Shown: positions 1-9,691 of the stretch, piece after piece
How positions within the stretch are numbered: position 1 is the first letter of the stretch
How the letters are laid out: each line of letters begins with the position of its first letter
Assembly (NCBI GenBank): GCA_016716225.1
Contig: JADJWT010000001.1
Location: 124,001-188,000 of the forward strand
Source: Ignavibacteriota bacterium
GTDB taxonomy: Bacteria; Bacteroidota; Ignavibacteria; Ignavibacteriales; Melioribacteraceae
DNA length: 64,000 bases
Reading direction: 5' to 3'
Notes under the pieces: model-generated
What the model saw: only the letters and a program-made list of their open reading frames with translations
What the model was told of the DNA's origin: nothing
Databases searched by the model: none
Translations under genes and position numbers: made by a program

Positions 1-337
1 TGAACATATGTGTTGTAAATCCAGTAACTAAAATTTCTTCGGAGTTTTCTCTTTTTATTGAATATTCAATGTGAACTTTTGCGGAATATAATTCCGAAAT
101 TGTTGCGGTAATTTGAAGTACATCATCATAATGAGCTGGAATTTTATATTTCAAACTGGCTTCAATTAATGGTAACTGATAACCAACTTTTTCCAATTCA
201 CTGTATGCTAAACCGCAACTTCTTAAAAGTTCAGTTCTTCCGACTTCAAAATATTCTAAATATTTTCCGTTATAAACAAATTGCATTTTATCAGTATCGG
301 CATATCTAACTCTAATTGAAGTTGTGTGCGAAAGCAT
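1..337 (-). CDS. Acyl-CoA thioesterase, hotdog (4HBT) family, partial
   Basis: Read from the sequence on the minus strand, the ATG is at 337-335 and the frame runs off the left edge, giving about 112 residues without a stop. The N-terminus (motif RVRYADTDKMQFVYNG, about residues 8-23) has the active-site Asp and the Y-A-D-T-D pattern of YbgC/FadM-type hotdog thioesterases, which hydrolyse acyl-CoA esters in the cytoplasm. The start lies two bases after the accA stop, so it is probably translated from the accA transcript. Pairing with accA suggests a lipid role, but the substrate cannot be read. The family call is fairly firm. The C-terminus lies outside the window. Confidence 0.8.
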   Translation of the reverse strand, partial: MLSHTTSIRVRYADTDKMQFVYNGKYLEYFEVGRTELLRSCGLAYSELEKVGYQLPLIEASLKYKIPAHYDDVLQITATISELYSAKVHIEYSIKRENSEEILVTGFTTHMF

Positions 338-339
338 AA

Positions 340-1290
340 TTATTCGTTGTAAACTCCCATTTTGCCAAACTTTTCAATTCTGTTTGAAATTAATTTTTCC
401 GGCTTGATTTTTTTAAGTTGATTAATTTCTTCCAACAAAATTTGTTTTAAAGTATCAGCAATTAATTTATGATCTCTATGAGCGCCGCCAAGTGGTTCGG
501 GAATTATTCTATCAATAATATTTAATTCCAACAAATCGGGTGCAGTTAACTTTAAGGCTTCTGCGGCTTGTTCTTTATATTCCCAACTTCTCCATAAAAT
601 ACTTGAGCAAGATTCCGGACTAATAACGGAATACCATGTATTTTCCAACATTAAAATTCTATCGCCAACGCCCATACCTAAAGCGCCGCCGCTTGCACCT
701 TCCCCAATAATTACAACAATTACCGGAACTTTTAGTCGGCTCATTTCAAATAAATTTCTTGCGATTGCTTCCGCTTGCCCACGTTCTTCGGCTTCAATTC
801 CGGGATATGCGCCTGGCGTATCCAATAATGTTACAATTGGTATATTAAATTTTTCGGCAAGTTTCATCAAACGCAATGCTTTTCTGTAACCTTCGGGATT
901 CGGCATTCCGAAATTTCTTTCCAAATTTGATTTAGTATCTCTACCTTTTTGATGCCCGATTAACATAATTTTTTGATCACCGATCATTGCAAATCCGCCG
1001 ACAATTGCTTTATCATCTTTGAAATGTCTATCGCCGTGAAGTTCAATAAAATTTTCAGTCATTAAAAAAATGTAATCTAATGTATAAGGTCGTTCTGAGT
1101 GGCGAGCAAGCTGAACTCTTTGCCAGCGTGTTAAATTTTCATATATGTTTTTTTTAAGAAGATTTACTTTACTTTCCAAATTCGAAATTTCATCGGTAAT
1201 ATCAAGATTATCTTCAAGTTTTTTCATTTCCTCAATTTTTTTCTCGAGTTCAAAAATCGGTTTTTCAAATTCCAATATATTTTTTGCCAT
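340..1290 (-). CDS. accA: Acetyl-CoA carboxylase carboxyltransferase subunit alpha
   Basis: A 316-residue protein of normal AccA length. It is half of the carboxyltransferase that transfers CO2 from biotin to acetyl-CoA to make malonyl-CoA in fatty-acid synthesis. The N-terminal 60 residues are a charged helical region. The crotonase-like core carries LDTPGAYPG near residue 157 and [12 protein letters not shown] near residue 196, the CoA-binding glycine loops. Its ATG overlaps the stop of the upstream glycosyltransferase by one base (TAATG), so it is translationally coupled to a polysaccharide operon. The partner subunit AccD is not in this window. Identification is secure from the motifs. 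Confidence 0.96.
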   Translation of the reverse strand: MAKNILEFEKPIFELEKKIEEMKKLEDNLDITDEISNLESKVNLLKKNIYENLTRWQRVQLARHSERPYTLDYIFLMTENFIELHGDRHFKDDKAIVGGFAMIGDQKIMLIGHQKGRDTKSNLERNFGMPNPEGYRKALRLMKLAEKFNIPIVTLLDTPGAYPGIEAEERGQAEAIARNLFEMSRLKVPVIVVIIGEGASGGALGMGVGDRILMLENTWYSVISPESCSSILWRSWEYKEQAAEALKLTAPDLLELNIIDRIIPEPLGGAHRDHKLIADTLKQILLEEINQLKKIKPEKLISNRIEKFGKMGVYNE

Positions 1291-3281
1291 TATTTCTCCA
1301 AGTTTTCAAAAATTTTAGAAATAGATTTCCCTATTATTTCTAAATCTAACCATATATTTTGATTTTTTGCATAAAATAAATTTATTCTATTTTTTTCTTC
1401 AATATCATTTTCATCAATATTTTCCGTGAACCAAAGTCCGGTAATTCCTTTTTTGCCTAAAAATAATTCTTGATAAAAATTATCACTTTGGGGTCCGACA
1501 AAACTTTTTCTTCCGATAAATATTTCCGGAATTTGCAAAAGTGAATTTATTAAAAAAGTTTTTCGCAAATTAATTTTTGAATAAATCCACACAAACGGAA
1601 AAACTAAAAACATTAAAATAAAAGAAAGTATTATATCAAAAATTCGCTTAATAAATTTGTGAATAAACATCGAAATATTGTACTCAACTTTTAATAACGG
1701 AACATTTTCAATATGAGTGATTGTTGATTTTCCAACCATAAAATCAAGCTCGCTTCCGGACATTAAAAAATTTACATTTTCACCTTGGCATTGTGCAACC
1801 GTTGAAAAAATTTTATCAAAACCAATACTTTCCGTTGAAAAAATTACATTGCTGATTTGATTTTCGCGAATTATCTTTTTTAAATTTTCAATTGAACCTA
1901 TGACTTTTAAATTCTCAATTTTCTTATCAATGTCCTTTATATTTAATCCTATCAATCCAATTAACTTATACTGAATTGTTAGGTTTAATTTTATTTTATT
2001 CAAAAAATTAATTGCCGTTTCGTCAATTCCAACAAGCACAGTTCGTAATGGTAAATCATTATTTGAGGATTTATTCAGCCAAATTAATTTGTATAAAATT
2101 CTCCACAAAGAAAAAATAATTGTGGCAAAAATGTATGTTAATAAAACTACAACTCTACTGAAAGCAAATTGTTTGAAGAAAAATGTTAACGAAGCAATTG
2201 TTAATAATCCAATAAATAATGCAATAAAAGTTTTTAAAACAGAAAGTGAATTTCGTTTGTAAACTCCGCTAAAACTAGAAATTAGTATTTGAATAATTGC
2301 AGGAATTATATAAACCCAAGGTTTGTAAACATTCGGAAATCCGGGCCATTTTTCATTTGCATGAATTTGTTCGGAAAAATAAGTTAGAATAATATACAAT
2401 AGAAAATCTGCAATTACCGAAACAAGAATTAATTTATTCTTATTTGCGAACGCAAAAGTTTTTCTTAAAATAATTGCAAACTGAAGAATAATTTCAACAA
2501 TAAATGAAGATGAAAAATGTTTGCGAACAAAAAGATGCATTGCATTATAGAAAATTTTTGTTTCATCAATTTTGCTTCGTTTTGTGCTTTCACCTTTGTA
2601 ATGAATTATTTCCGTATTATGAACATAAAAAACTTTTAATCCCGCTTTTTGAATTCTATAACACAAATCCAAATCTTCGCCGTACATAAAAAAATCTGTA
2701 TCAAATCCGCCGACTTTATTATATGCTTCACGCGTAAGCATCATAAACGAACCGGAAATTGCATCAACTTCATAAGATTTATTTTCATCCAAATATGTAA
2801 GATTATATTTTGCAAATAATTTGCTTTGCGGAAAAAGTTTGCTTAATCCCATAACTTTTGTAAATGAAACCCAAGGTTTAGGGAAACTTCTTCTGCAAGG
2901 TAATTGCAAAGTTCCATCGGGATTTAAAACTTTACATCCGGCTATTCCAACTTTTGGATTTTGTTCAAGAAATTTTATCATTTCTTCAAAAGTATTTTCT
3001 CTTACTAAAGTATCCGGATTTATTAATAAAACAAATTTCCCTTTAGAAATTTCTAACGCTTGGTTATTTGCGGCTCCAAATCCAATATTTGTTAAATTTT
3101 GAATTGTTATTACATTAGGGAATTTTTCATTTATTGCGGGAATGCTTCCGTCATCAGAATTATTATCAACAACAATTATTTCCATAATTATATTTTTTGA
3201 AGCTTGCTTAATAGAATCAAGCAGATTAAGCAAATATTCTTTTACATTATAGTTAACAATTATTATTGATAAATCAATCAT
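1290..3281 (-). CDS. GT2 glycosyltransferase fused to a degenerate sugar-phosphotransferase-like region
   Basis: A 663-residue two-part protein. Residues 1 to about 270 are a GT2 domain ([13 protein letters not shown] start, VVDNNSDDG, and a Rx5GxFxxxxxDED-like region around [13 protein letters not shown]), resembling rhamnosyl- and other sugar transferases that act on the inner membrane face. Residues about 280-400 hold several membrane helices. The remainder follows the layout of polyprenyl-phosphate sugar transferases: a nucleotide-binding-like domain, a helix beginning [10 protein letters not shown], and the end SFVGPQSDN...KGITGLWF. The central catalytic stretch present in the neighbour at 3998-5401 (KFRSM, DEIPQ) is missing and VGPRPE has become VGPQSD. 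I infer an active GT2 with a non-catalytic membrane module. The acceptor is unknown. Confidence 0.8.
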   Translation of the reverse strand: MIDLSIIIVNYNVKEYLLNLLDSIKQASKNIIMEIIVVDNNSDDGSIPAINEKFPNVITIQNLTNIGFGAANNQALEISKGKFVLLINPDTLVRENTFEEMIKFLEQNPKVGIAGCKVLNPDGTLQLPCRRSFPKPWVSFTKVMGLSKLFPQSKLFAKYNLTYLDENKSYEVDAISGSFMMLTREAYNKVGGFDTDFFMYGEDLDLCYRIQKAGLKVFYVHNTEIIHYKGESTKRSKIDETKIFYNAMHLFVRKHFSSSFIVEIILQFAIILRKTFAFANKNKLILVSVIADFLLYIILTYFSEQIHANEKWPGFPNVYKPWVYIIPAIIQILISSFSGVYKRNSLSVLKTFIALFIGLLTIASLTFFFKQFAFSRVVVLLTYIFATIIFSLWRILYKLIWLNKSSNNDLPLRTVLVGIDETAINFLNKIKLNLTIQYKLIGLIGLNIKDIDKKIENLKVIGSIENLKKIIRENQISNVIFSTESIGFDKIFSTVAQCQGENVNFLMSGSELDFMVGKSTITHIENVPLLKVEYNISMFIHKFIKRIFDIILSFILMFLVFPFVWIYSKINLRKTFLINSLLQIPEIFIGRKSFVGPQSDNFYQELFLGKKGITGLWFTENIDENDIEEKNRINLFYAKNQNIWLDLEIIGKSISKIFENLEK

Positions 3282-3284
3282 GTA

Positions 3285-4001
3285 TTATTTTAAAATTCCA
3301 AGCATGTGTCTAAATCGTAATTTCCAAACTCTGAAGATTGCTTCCTTTACAATTTTTTTTGACATTTTAGAAGTTCCGGCAACTCTATCCATAAAAATTA
3401 TTGAGGCTTCTTTTAATTTAAATCCTTTTATCCAAGCTTTATAATTCATTTCAATTTGAAATGCATAACCGTTTGATTTTATTTCATCAAGATTTATTGA
3501 TTCTAAAACTTTTCTTTTGAAACATTTGAAACCGCCGGTACTGTCTTTAAGAGGTAATCCGGTTATAACTTTTGTATAATAATTTGCAAAATAACTTAGT
3601 AATAATCTTTTCATTGGCCAGTTAATTACGTTTACGCCTTGAATATATCTGCTTCCGATTATCAAATCATATTCATCAATATATTTTTTGAAATTTGCAA
3701 TTTCCTTTGGATCGTGCGAATAATCAGCATCCATTTGAAAGGCAAGATCGTAACCATTTTTCAGCATATATTTGTAACCTTCTACGTAAGCTGTTCCTAA
3801 TCCTAATTTTCCACTTCGAGAAATTAATTTTACTTTTGAATTTTGCTTGCTTAATTCTTCAACATATTTTCCGGTTCCATCTGGAGAATTATCATCAATA
3901 ATTAAAATATCCAAATCCGGATAAAGATTTATTAACTCCGAAATGAGTTTTTTAATATTGTTCAATTCATCATAAGTTGGAATTATTACTATTGATTTCA
4001 C
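3285..4001 (-). CDS. Polyprenol-phosphate mannosyltransferase-like GT2 (DPM1 type)
   Basis: A 238-residue GT2 enzyme without membrane helices. It matches the dolichol/polyprenol-phosphate mannose synthase pattern: IPTYDELNNI at the start, IIDDNSPDGTG near residue 34, and the metal-binding QMDADYSHDP near residue 90. Members move a hexose from a nucleotide sugar to a polyprenyl phosphate, supplying a lipid-linked donor for periplasmic glycosylation. It overlaps the upstream phosphoglycosyltransferase gene by four bases and sits three bases before the GT2 fusion gene, so all are in one operon. The donor sugar (mannose or glucose) cannot be fixed from sequence. Confidence 0.88.
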   Translation of the reverse strand: MKSIVIIPTYDELNNIKKLISELINLYPDLDILIIDDNSPDGTGKYVEELSKQNSKVKLISRSGKLGLGTAYVEGYKYMLKNGYDLAFQMDADYSHDPKEIANFKKYIDEYDLIIGSRYIQGVNVINWPMKRLLLSYFANYYTKVITGLPLKDSTGGFKCFKRKVLESINLDEIKSNGYAFQIEMNYKAWIKGFKLKEASIIFMDRVAGTSKMSKKIVKEAIFRVWKLRFRHMLGILK

Positions 4002-5401
4002 TCGAAATGTCCCTTGCCAAATAGTACTACAAATATTGTTCTAAATAAAATTTTAAAATCCATTCTAAGCGACATATTCTCAATATAAAATAAATCAAAT
4101 CTTAATTTTGTATTTACGTCTTCAATACTTTCATCATATTTATGTTTAACTTGTGCCCAACCGGTTACTCCGGGTCTTACTTTTAATCTTCTTTTATATA
4201 AAGGAATTTCTTTTGATAATTTTTCAACAAAATAAGGTCTTTCCGGTCTTGGTCCAACCAAACTCATTTCACCTTTTAACACATTAAACATTTGTGGAAT
4301 TTCATCAATCCTTACTTTTCTTATAAATTTGCCAACGGTTGTAATTCTTGGATCATCCTTTGATGACCATACCGGACCCGATTTTTTCTCGGCATCGTTA
4401 ACCATTGAACGAAATTTATAAACCTTAAACACTTTTCCGTTCATTCCGGTTCTCTCTTGCTTAAAAATAATTGGACCTTTGCTATCAAGTTTTATCCAAA
4501 TTGTAATAATAACTATTATTGGAAGTGACACAATTAATACTAAAAGTGAAAATATAATATCTAAAAATCTTTTTACTTTTTTTTCCCACTCGGGCATTAA
4601 TTGCGGCATAATATCAATTAGAGGAAATCCGTAAATCTGCATTGTTTTAGCTTGCCCGCTAATTATTTCATACAAATCCGGTACTATTTTAAGATTTACT
4701 TTTTCGTCTTCACATTTAGAAATTACTTCAATTAAAACGTCGTCTTCATGCTTATCCAAAGAAAGAATTATTTCTTGAGCATTAACTTTTTTTATAACAT
4801 TTTCAATATTGTGAACACTATCTAAGACTTCAATTCCATCAAATTTTTTACCAATATTTTTTTCATGAACTGCAACATATCCTGCAACATCTAAACCTAA
4901 TCCTTTATATTTTTGAATTTTTCTATGAATATCTTTTGCTTTAGAATTAAATCCAACTATAATTGCATTTCTTCTTCCAATGCCATTAATTAAAAGTCGA
5001 CGTTGTAAACTTCTAACAAATAATCTTCCAAATCCTACAAAAAGAAGAAACATTCCCCAATAAAAAAATATTAAAAATCTATTTCCGGTTTGTTCATTAT
5101 GAAGTAAATCATCTGAAAGTATAAGCGTAAATAAAATAAAAATTCCAGCAAACGAAGCTTTAAATAGTGAAGTTAATTCATCAAACCTTGAGCTTGCAAA
5201 CCAAGTTCTGTACATTCCCACAAAAGTAAAAATGAGCAGCCAGTAGAAATAGATTATTATCATGCTTAAGAAAAATTCCGGTGATGTAAAAATGCTGAAT
5301 AATCCGGATTGAACTCTTACAAAATAGTAAACTAACCAAGTAAAGTTTATGGTTAGAAAATCAATTCCAACAACAAATATTTTTTCTAATTTTTTGTTCA
5401 C
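3998..5401 (-). CDS. Polyprenyl-phosphate sugar phosphotransferase (WbaP/WcaJ-like initiating enzyme)
   Basis: A 467-residue integral membrane protein with about four N-terminal helices, a Rossmann-like central domain (RNAIIVGFNSKAKDI, about residue 143) and a complete bacterial sugar-transferase domain. The domain contains KFRSMVNDAE, the catalytic DEIPQ, VGPRPERPYF and RPGVTGWAQV. The family transfers a sugar-1-phosphate, often glucose or galactose, from UDP to undecaprenyl phosphate and so starts repeat-unit assembly on the cytoplasmic face. It is the first gene of the operon that continues through the mannosyltransferase, GT2 fusion, accA and thioesterase genes. The exact sugar is not predictable. 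Confidence 0.92.
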   Translation of the reverse strand: MNKKLEKIFVVGIDFLTINFTWLVYYFVRVQSGLFSIFTSPEFFLSMIIIYFYWLLIFTFVGMYRTWFASSRFDELTSLFKASFAGIFILFTLILSDDLLHNEQTGNRFLIFFYWGMFLLFVGFGRLFVRSLQRRLLINGIGRRNAIIVGFNSKAKDIHRKIQKYKGLGLDVAGYVAVHEKNIGKKFDGIEVLDSVHNIENVIKKVNAQEIILSLDKHEDDVLIEVISKCEDEKVNLKIVPDLYEIISGQAKTMQIYGFPLIDIMPQLMPEWEKKVKRFLDIIFSLLVLIVSLPIIVIITIWIKLDSKGPIIFKQERTGMNGKVFKVYKFRSMVNDAEKKSGPVWSSKDDPRITTVGKFIRKVRIDEIPQMFNVLKGEMSLVGPRPERPYFVEKLSKEIPLYKRRLKVRPGVTGWAQVKHKYDESIEDVNTKLRFDLFYIENMSLRMDFKILFRTIFVVLFGKGHFE

Positions 5402-5518
5402 GTTAAAAATTAAGTATTTAAAATAGTTTAATGTTTTTAAAAAATATTTTTATAAAAACTTTTAAATATAGTATTTGTAATTGATATTTTTTTACTTAAA
5501 ATGTGGAGATATGAAAGA

Positions 5519-5547
5519 AAAAGCCGCCCAATTTAAGCGGCTTTTTA
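5519..5547 (-). terminator. Rho-independent terminator after the acetyltransferase gene
   Basis: AGCCGC (5522-5527) and GCGGCT (5537-5542) form a GC-rich stem with a nine-base loop. On the minus strand the stem is followed by a T-rich run (TTTTTCTTTC). It lies just past the stop at 5556 and closes the three-gene sugar-biosynthesis operon. Confidence 0.85.
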
Positions 5548-5555
5548 TAAAATGA

Positions 5556-6023
5556 TTATAATTTTTTGATAATTTTTGCGGGAACACCGGCAACAACTAC
5601 ATTTGCCGGAACATCTTTTGTAACAACTGCACCTGCACCAATAATTGAATTTTCACCAATTGTAACTCCACCCATAATTGTTGAAGAAGAACCAATTGAA
5701 ACTTTATCTTTTACAAATGTTTCAATCAATTTCCAGTCAGCTTCAGTTTGCATACTTCCATCCGGATTTACCGCGCGAGGATATTTATCATTTATAAAAG
5801 TTACATTGTGACCAACAAAAACTCCATCTCCTATATGAACTCCTTCACAAATAAATGTATGAGATGAGATTTTACAATTTTTTCCAATAGTTGCACCTTT
5901 TTGAATTTCAACAAAAGTTCCAACTTTTGTTCCGTCATCAATTGAACATCCGTATAAATTTACGAAATCAAAAATTTTAACATCTTTACCCAATTTAACA
6001 TTATTAATATTTTTCTTTTCCAT
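5556..6023 (-). CDS. Left-handed beta-helix N-acetyltransferase (WbpD/WlbB-like)
   Basis: A 155-residue protein built of hexapeptide repeats (IGKNCKIS, IGDGVFVG, IGENSIIGAGAVVTKDVP), the signature of trimeric left-handed beta-helix acetyltransferases. It ends in the usual VVAGVPAKII motif. Its place behind an oxidoreductase and a PLP aminotransferase matches the wbpB-wbpE-wbpD/wlbA-C-B set. There this enzyme uses acetyl-CoA to acetylate the 3-amino group of UDP-2-acetamido-3-amino-2,3-dideoxyglucuronate. The fold is certain; the substrate is inferred from context. A different 3- or 4-acetamido sugar is possible. Confidence 0.85.
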   Translation of the reverse strand: MEKKNINNVKLGKDVKIFDFVNLYGCSIDDGTKVGTFVEIQKGATIGKNCKISSHTFICEGVHIGDGVFVGHNVTFINDKYPRAVNPDGSMQTEADWKLIETFVKDKVSIGSSSTIMGGVTIGENSIIGAGAVVTKDVPANVVVAGVPAKIIKKL

Positions 6024-6035
6024 AAAAATTCCAAA

Positions 6036-7055
6036 TTATTTTACTAATTCTAACTGATCGATTTCAATTAGTTTGCCTTTATTTTTAATTGATTTTTCAC
6101 TTGCTTCTAAAATCTTTACAACATTTAATCCGTCTACACCGCTTGTTAAAGGAACTCGATTTTCCTTTATCGCACTAATAAATTCAGCCGCACCCAATGT
6201 TAAAGCTTCCGTAGCTTTAACTTTTGGAGAATACATATCTCCCATTCTATATTGAACTAATGCTTCATGAATTTTTTCTTTAGAAGACATTTGAACTCCG
6301 GCATCATAAACTTTAATTTTTTCGAAGTTTTCCATATCGTCAAAAACTAACATTTTCTTATCTCCGCCAACAAGCATTTTTCTAATCTTAACCGGAGAAG
6401 TCCAATTTACGTGAAAATGTGCAAAACAATTATCTTCAAAATAAACTGAAAGATGAGCAACATTTTCGTGATCGTAATAATTTGCAATTCCGTGAGCTGA
6501 AACCGCAACTACTTTATTGTTGGGTAAAAGATAATTCATAATTGATAAATCATGCGGAGCTAAATCCCATATAACATTAACATCATGTTGGAATAAACCT
6601 AAGTTAATTCTTACAGAATCAAAATAACGTATTGCCCCCATTTCTCCGGAATCAACAAGTTGTCGCATTTTTTGTACAGCACCAGTATAAATAAAGGTGT
6701 GATCGACAAATATTTTTAAATTATTTTTTTCAGCTAATTCAATTAATTTAACAGCTTCATCCGAAGTTGCAGTAAAAGGTTTTTCAACCCAAATATGTTT
6801 ACCAGAATCAAGAGCCATTTTTGCAAATTTGAAATGTGTATCAACCGGTGTGGCAATTGCAATTATGTTGATGTCTTTTCTTAGTAATTCGTTATAATCT
6901 TTTAGTACTTCAGCAGATGGAAATCTTGATTTAATAAAATTTAGTCTGTCATCACTTAAATCACAACCATAGACTTGTGAAATTTCCGGATGAGACATAA
7001 AATTTCTAACAAGATTTGGACCCCAATACCCTAAACCGATTATTCCTACTTTCAT
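6036..7055 (-). CDS. Gfo/Idh/MocA-family oxidoreductase (WbpB/WlbA-like)
   Basis: A 339-residue NAD(P)-dependent oxidoreductase. It has an N-terminal Rossmann motif (IIGLGYWGPNLVRNF, residues 4-18) and the family's WVEKPFT motif near residue 94, whose lysine is catalytic. A VRINLGLFQHDVNVIWDLAPHD-type segment follows around residues 148-170, with the conserved His/Asp of the C-terminal domain. In the Wbp/Wlb pathway the homologue oxidises C3 of UDP-N-acetylglucosaminuronate before transamination. It is 12 bases upstream of the acetyltransferase and 20 bases downstream of the aminotransferase, one operon. Function beyond the family is inferred from this trio. Confidence 0.85.
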   Translation of the reverse strand: MKVGIIGLGYWGPNLVRNFMSHPEISQVYGCDLSDDRLNFIKSRFPSAEVLKDYNELLRKDINIIAIATPVDTHFKFAKMALDSGKHIWVEKPFTATSDEAVKLIELAEKNNLKIFVDHTFIYTGAVQKMRQLVDSGEMGAIRYFDSVRINLGLFQHDVNVIWDLAPHDLSIMNYLLPNNKVVAVSAHGIANYYDHENVAHLSVYFEDNCFAHFHVNWTSPVKIRKMLVGGDKKMLVFDDMENFEKIKVYDAGVQMSSKEKIHEALVQYRMGDMYSPKVKATEALTLGAAEFISAIKENRVPLTSGVDGLNVVKILEASEKSIKNKGKLIEIDQLELVK

Positions 7056-7075
7056 TATAACCTCATTTTAAAAAT

Positions 7076-8206
7076 TTATTTAAAGAACTCATGAATTTTT
7101 TCAGATACATAATTTATTTGTTCATCAGTTAATTCCGGGAACATTGGCAAAGATAATCCTTGTTCAGCCAATTGTTCAGTAACTGGAAAATCTCCGTATT
7201 TGTATCCTAAATTTTCGAAACATTTTTGTTGATGTAAAGGAAGCGGATAGTGCAATCCGGTTGCGATATCATTTTCTCCAAGGAATTTTTGTAGTTTATT
7301 TCTTTGATCTGATCTACCTTCACCATTTTTACCAGCAACTTGAATTACATAAAGATGATAAACATGTTTTCCATATTCCATTTCTGTAGGAAGTTTAATT
7401 CCATCAACATCAGAAAGAAGATTTCTATATTTTTCAGCAACTTTTCTACGTCCACTAGTCCATTTATCAAGATGATTTAATTTTACACCAAGTACAGCAC
7501 CTTGAATTCCTTCCATTCTATAATTGTGTCCAAGAATTTCATGATTGTATTTTTCTTTACCGCCATGATCTCTTAACATTTTTGATATAGTAGCAAGCTC
7601 ATCATTATTGGTTGTAATTGCGCCACCTTCTCCGTAAGCACCAAGATTTTTCCCGGGATAAAAACTATAAGAAGCAATATCTGAAAGTGCACCAATTCTT
7701 TTTCCCTTATACTCTGCAAAATGAGATTGGGCTGCATCTTCTAATAAATACACATTATGTTTTTTTGCAATTTCCTTTAATGGATCCATATCAGCAGCTT
7801 GTCCATATAAATGAACAGCAACAATTGCTTTAGTTTTTGAAGTAATTGCAGCTTCAACTTTTGTTGGATCAAGATTATAACTTTCGGGATGACAATCAAC
7901 AAAAACCGGAGTAGCACCGCATAATGTTGCGCCCCAAGCTGTAGCAATAAATGTATTAGCTGGAATAATAACTTCGTCACCAGAACCAATACCAAGTGCC
8001 CATAATGCCACATGATTTCCATCTGTACCGGAACTTAATGCAACGCAATGTTTTGCTCCATGTTCAGAAGCGAAGCGAGTTTCAAAATCAACAACTGGTT
8101 TCCCTAAAACGTAAGCTGTATTTTCAAGCACAGTATGAATTGCTGGTAAAACTTCATCTTTAATAGAATTGTATTGTGCCTTTAAATCAAGAAAAGGAAC
8201 TTTCAT
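7076..8206 (-). CDS. DegT/DnrJ/EryC1/StrS aminotransferase (WbpE/WlbC-like)
   Basis: A 376-residue PLP-dependent sugar aminotransferase. The PLP lysine lies in SFYPGKNLGAYGEGGA near residue 186. LSSGTDGNHVAL near residue 58 and EDAAQSHFA near residue 156 supply other cofactor contacts. The start is set by a strong AGGAGG (8215-8220) eight bases before the ATG. It leads the operon with the oxidoreductase and acetyltransferase, so it most likely aminates C3 of a UDP-3-keto sugar. The UDP-GlcNAc 6-dehydrogenase that would feed the pathway is not in this window. Confidence 0.88.
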   Translation of the reverse strand: MKVPFLDLKAQYNSIKDEVLPAIHTVLENTAYVLGKPVVDFETRFASEHGAKHCVALSSGTDGNHVALWALGIGSGDEVIIPANTFIATAWGATLCGATPVFVDCHPESYNLDPTKVEAAITSKTKAIVAVHLYGQAADMDPLKEIAKKHNVYLLEDAAQSHFAEYKGKRIGALSDIASYSFYPGKNLGAYGEGGAITTNNDELATISKMLRDHGGKEKYNHEILGHNYRMEGIQGAVLGVKLNHLDKWTSGRRKVAEKYRNLLSDVDGIKLPTEMEYGKHVYHLYVIQVAGKNGEGRSDQRNKLQKFLGENDIATGLHYPLPLHQQKCFENLGYKYGDFPVTEQLAEQGLSLPMFPELTDEQINYVSEKIHEFFK

Positions 8207-8514
8207 AAAATTTGCCTCCTAAGCGTGAGATAAAATATTTTTATGTATTTAATAAGTAGAACTTAATTTACCAAACCAAGAAAAAAGTCAACAAAAATGG
8301 ACAAAAAAAACAAATTGTGATTTAAAACAAGACATTTGTTGTCAAAAAGAAAAATAAAAGATAAATGTCAGTAAAAAAACACTTTTGTTATTTAAGTTAT
8401 TGTCGAATAAAAATGTGAGATTTTGAGACAGATTTTAGAAAAATATTTTTAATTCAATTTGAATAAATGAGATTCACCACTAACTCTAATAAAATTTGTA
8501 AATATTTACGTTGA
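8207..8514. other. Intergenic region, likely promoter of the aminosugar operon
   Basis: About 308 bases of very AT-rich DNA between the GT4 gene stop and the aminotransferase start. Only the Shine-Dalgarno at 8215-8220 is clear. I see no RNA gene, no convincing reading frame and no unambiguous promoter box. The gap separates the polysaccharide assembly operon from the sugar-precursor operon, so a promoter is expected here. Confidence 0.4.
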
Positions 8515-9654
8515 TTATTTATTCTCTAATAAGTTTTTATAAAGTTCAAATGTAGTTTTGACCATTTTTTTTGCAGAAAATTCTTTGAAAGCTCTTTGTT
8601 TACCTAAATTTCCCAAGTTTTGTCTTAAACCAAGATTATTTGTAAGTTTTAAAATTGCATCTACTAAAGCTTTTGAATTTCGAGGAGAAACAACTAAACC
8701 GGTAATTTCATTTTGATTAATGAATGTTGTTCCAGTTCCAATTTCTGTACAAATAACTGGTTTGCCACAAGCCATGGCTTCAATTTGTACAATTCCATAA
8801 GTTTCACTTTTTTCAACTGATGGAAGAATAAAAATATCACATGATTTATAATAACCGTGCAATGTAACTTCATCAACTTCTGGAATTATTTTTATACGTG
8901 AAGATAAATTTAAATCTATTATCTTTCTTTCTAATTTATCCTTTAACGGCCCAGATCCAATGATTATTAAGGTAATATCTTGTACTAAATTTATTGCATC
9001 AATTAAATATTCTATACCTTTATAATAAACTAGTCTACCAACAAATAAAGCCATCAAACCTTTTGTAGATTTTTTAATTTCTTCTGATAATTTATTTGAA
9101 ATTTTACATTCTTCTACCCAATTTAAATTTACCCCGATTGGAATAATTTCAATCTTATTCTTAAAACTTGGAAGAAAATCAGAGTTTTGAATTAAGTTTG
9201 GATTGCTCACAATAATTTTATCAACATTTTCTAAGAACTTAAAAAGATAATTTTTATAAAAAGATAATACCCATTTTTGTCGAACAATATCACTATGCCA
9301 AGAAACAACAATTTTAGAAAAATTGTTTTTTATTTTAGAATTTGTTAATAATGCAATATCAGCTAAGGGAAACGGTTCGTGAATATGTAAAATATCACCA
9401 GAATAATTCCTTATTTCCTTGAAATAGTTTGGACTTATTGGCAAAGAGGCAAGAAATTCAAAAGTAGATAAATATTTAATATTAACACCATTTATTTTTT
9501 TTTCTTCTGTTTGAAAATTCTTTTTTCCACTGCAAGTTAATACCTTAACATCAGCATTGAAATAATTAACTAAGCCTTCAGATAGAGTTGTAATTGTTGT
9601 TTCAATTCCACCAACTTTAGGATAATATGCTTTATTTGTTTGTACAATTTTCAT
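8515..9654 (-). CDS. GT4-family glycosyltransferase
   Basis: A retaining glycosyltransferase of the GT4/GT-B fold, 379 residues from the ATG at 9654 (a TTG two codons earlier is in frame but less likely). The N-terminal domain has YYPKVGGIE, the loop that binds the acceptor side. The C-terminal domain has VGRLVYYKG and the donor-binding ExxxxYGxxxxEAMACGKPVI near residues 285-305. It is soluble or peripheral and works on the cytoplasmic face. It is the last gene of the polysaccharide assembly operon. The sugar is not predictable. Confidence 0.88.
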   Translation of the reverse strand: MKIVQTNKAYYPKVGGIETTITTLSEGLVNYFNADVKVLTCSGKKNFQTEEKKINGVNIKYLSTFEFLASLPISPNYFKEIRNYSGDILHIHEPFPLADIALLTNSKIKNNFSKIVVSWHSDIVRQKWVLSFYKNYLFKFLENVDKIIVSNPNLIQNSDFLPSFKNKIEIIPIGVNLNWVEECKISNKLSEEIKKSTKGLMALFVGRLVYYKGIEYLIDAINLVQDITLIIIGSGPLKDKLERKIIDLNLSSRIKIIPEVDEVTLHGYYKSCDIFILPSVEKSETYGIVQIEAMACGKPVICTEIGTGTTFINQNEITGLVVSPRNSKALVDAILKLTNNLGLRQNLGNLGKQRAFKEFSAKKMVKTTFELYKNLLENK

Positions 9655-9691
9655 TAACAATTATCAATATCTAAATTATTTTTAAGAAACA

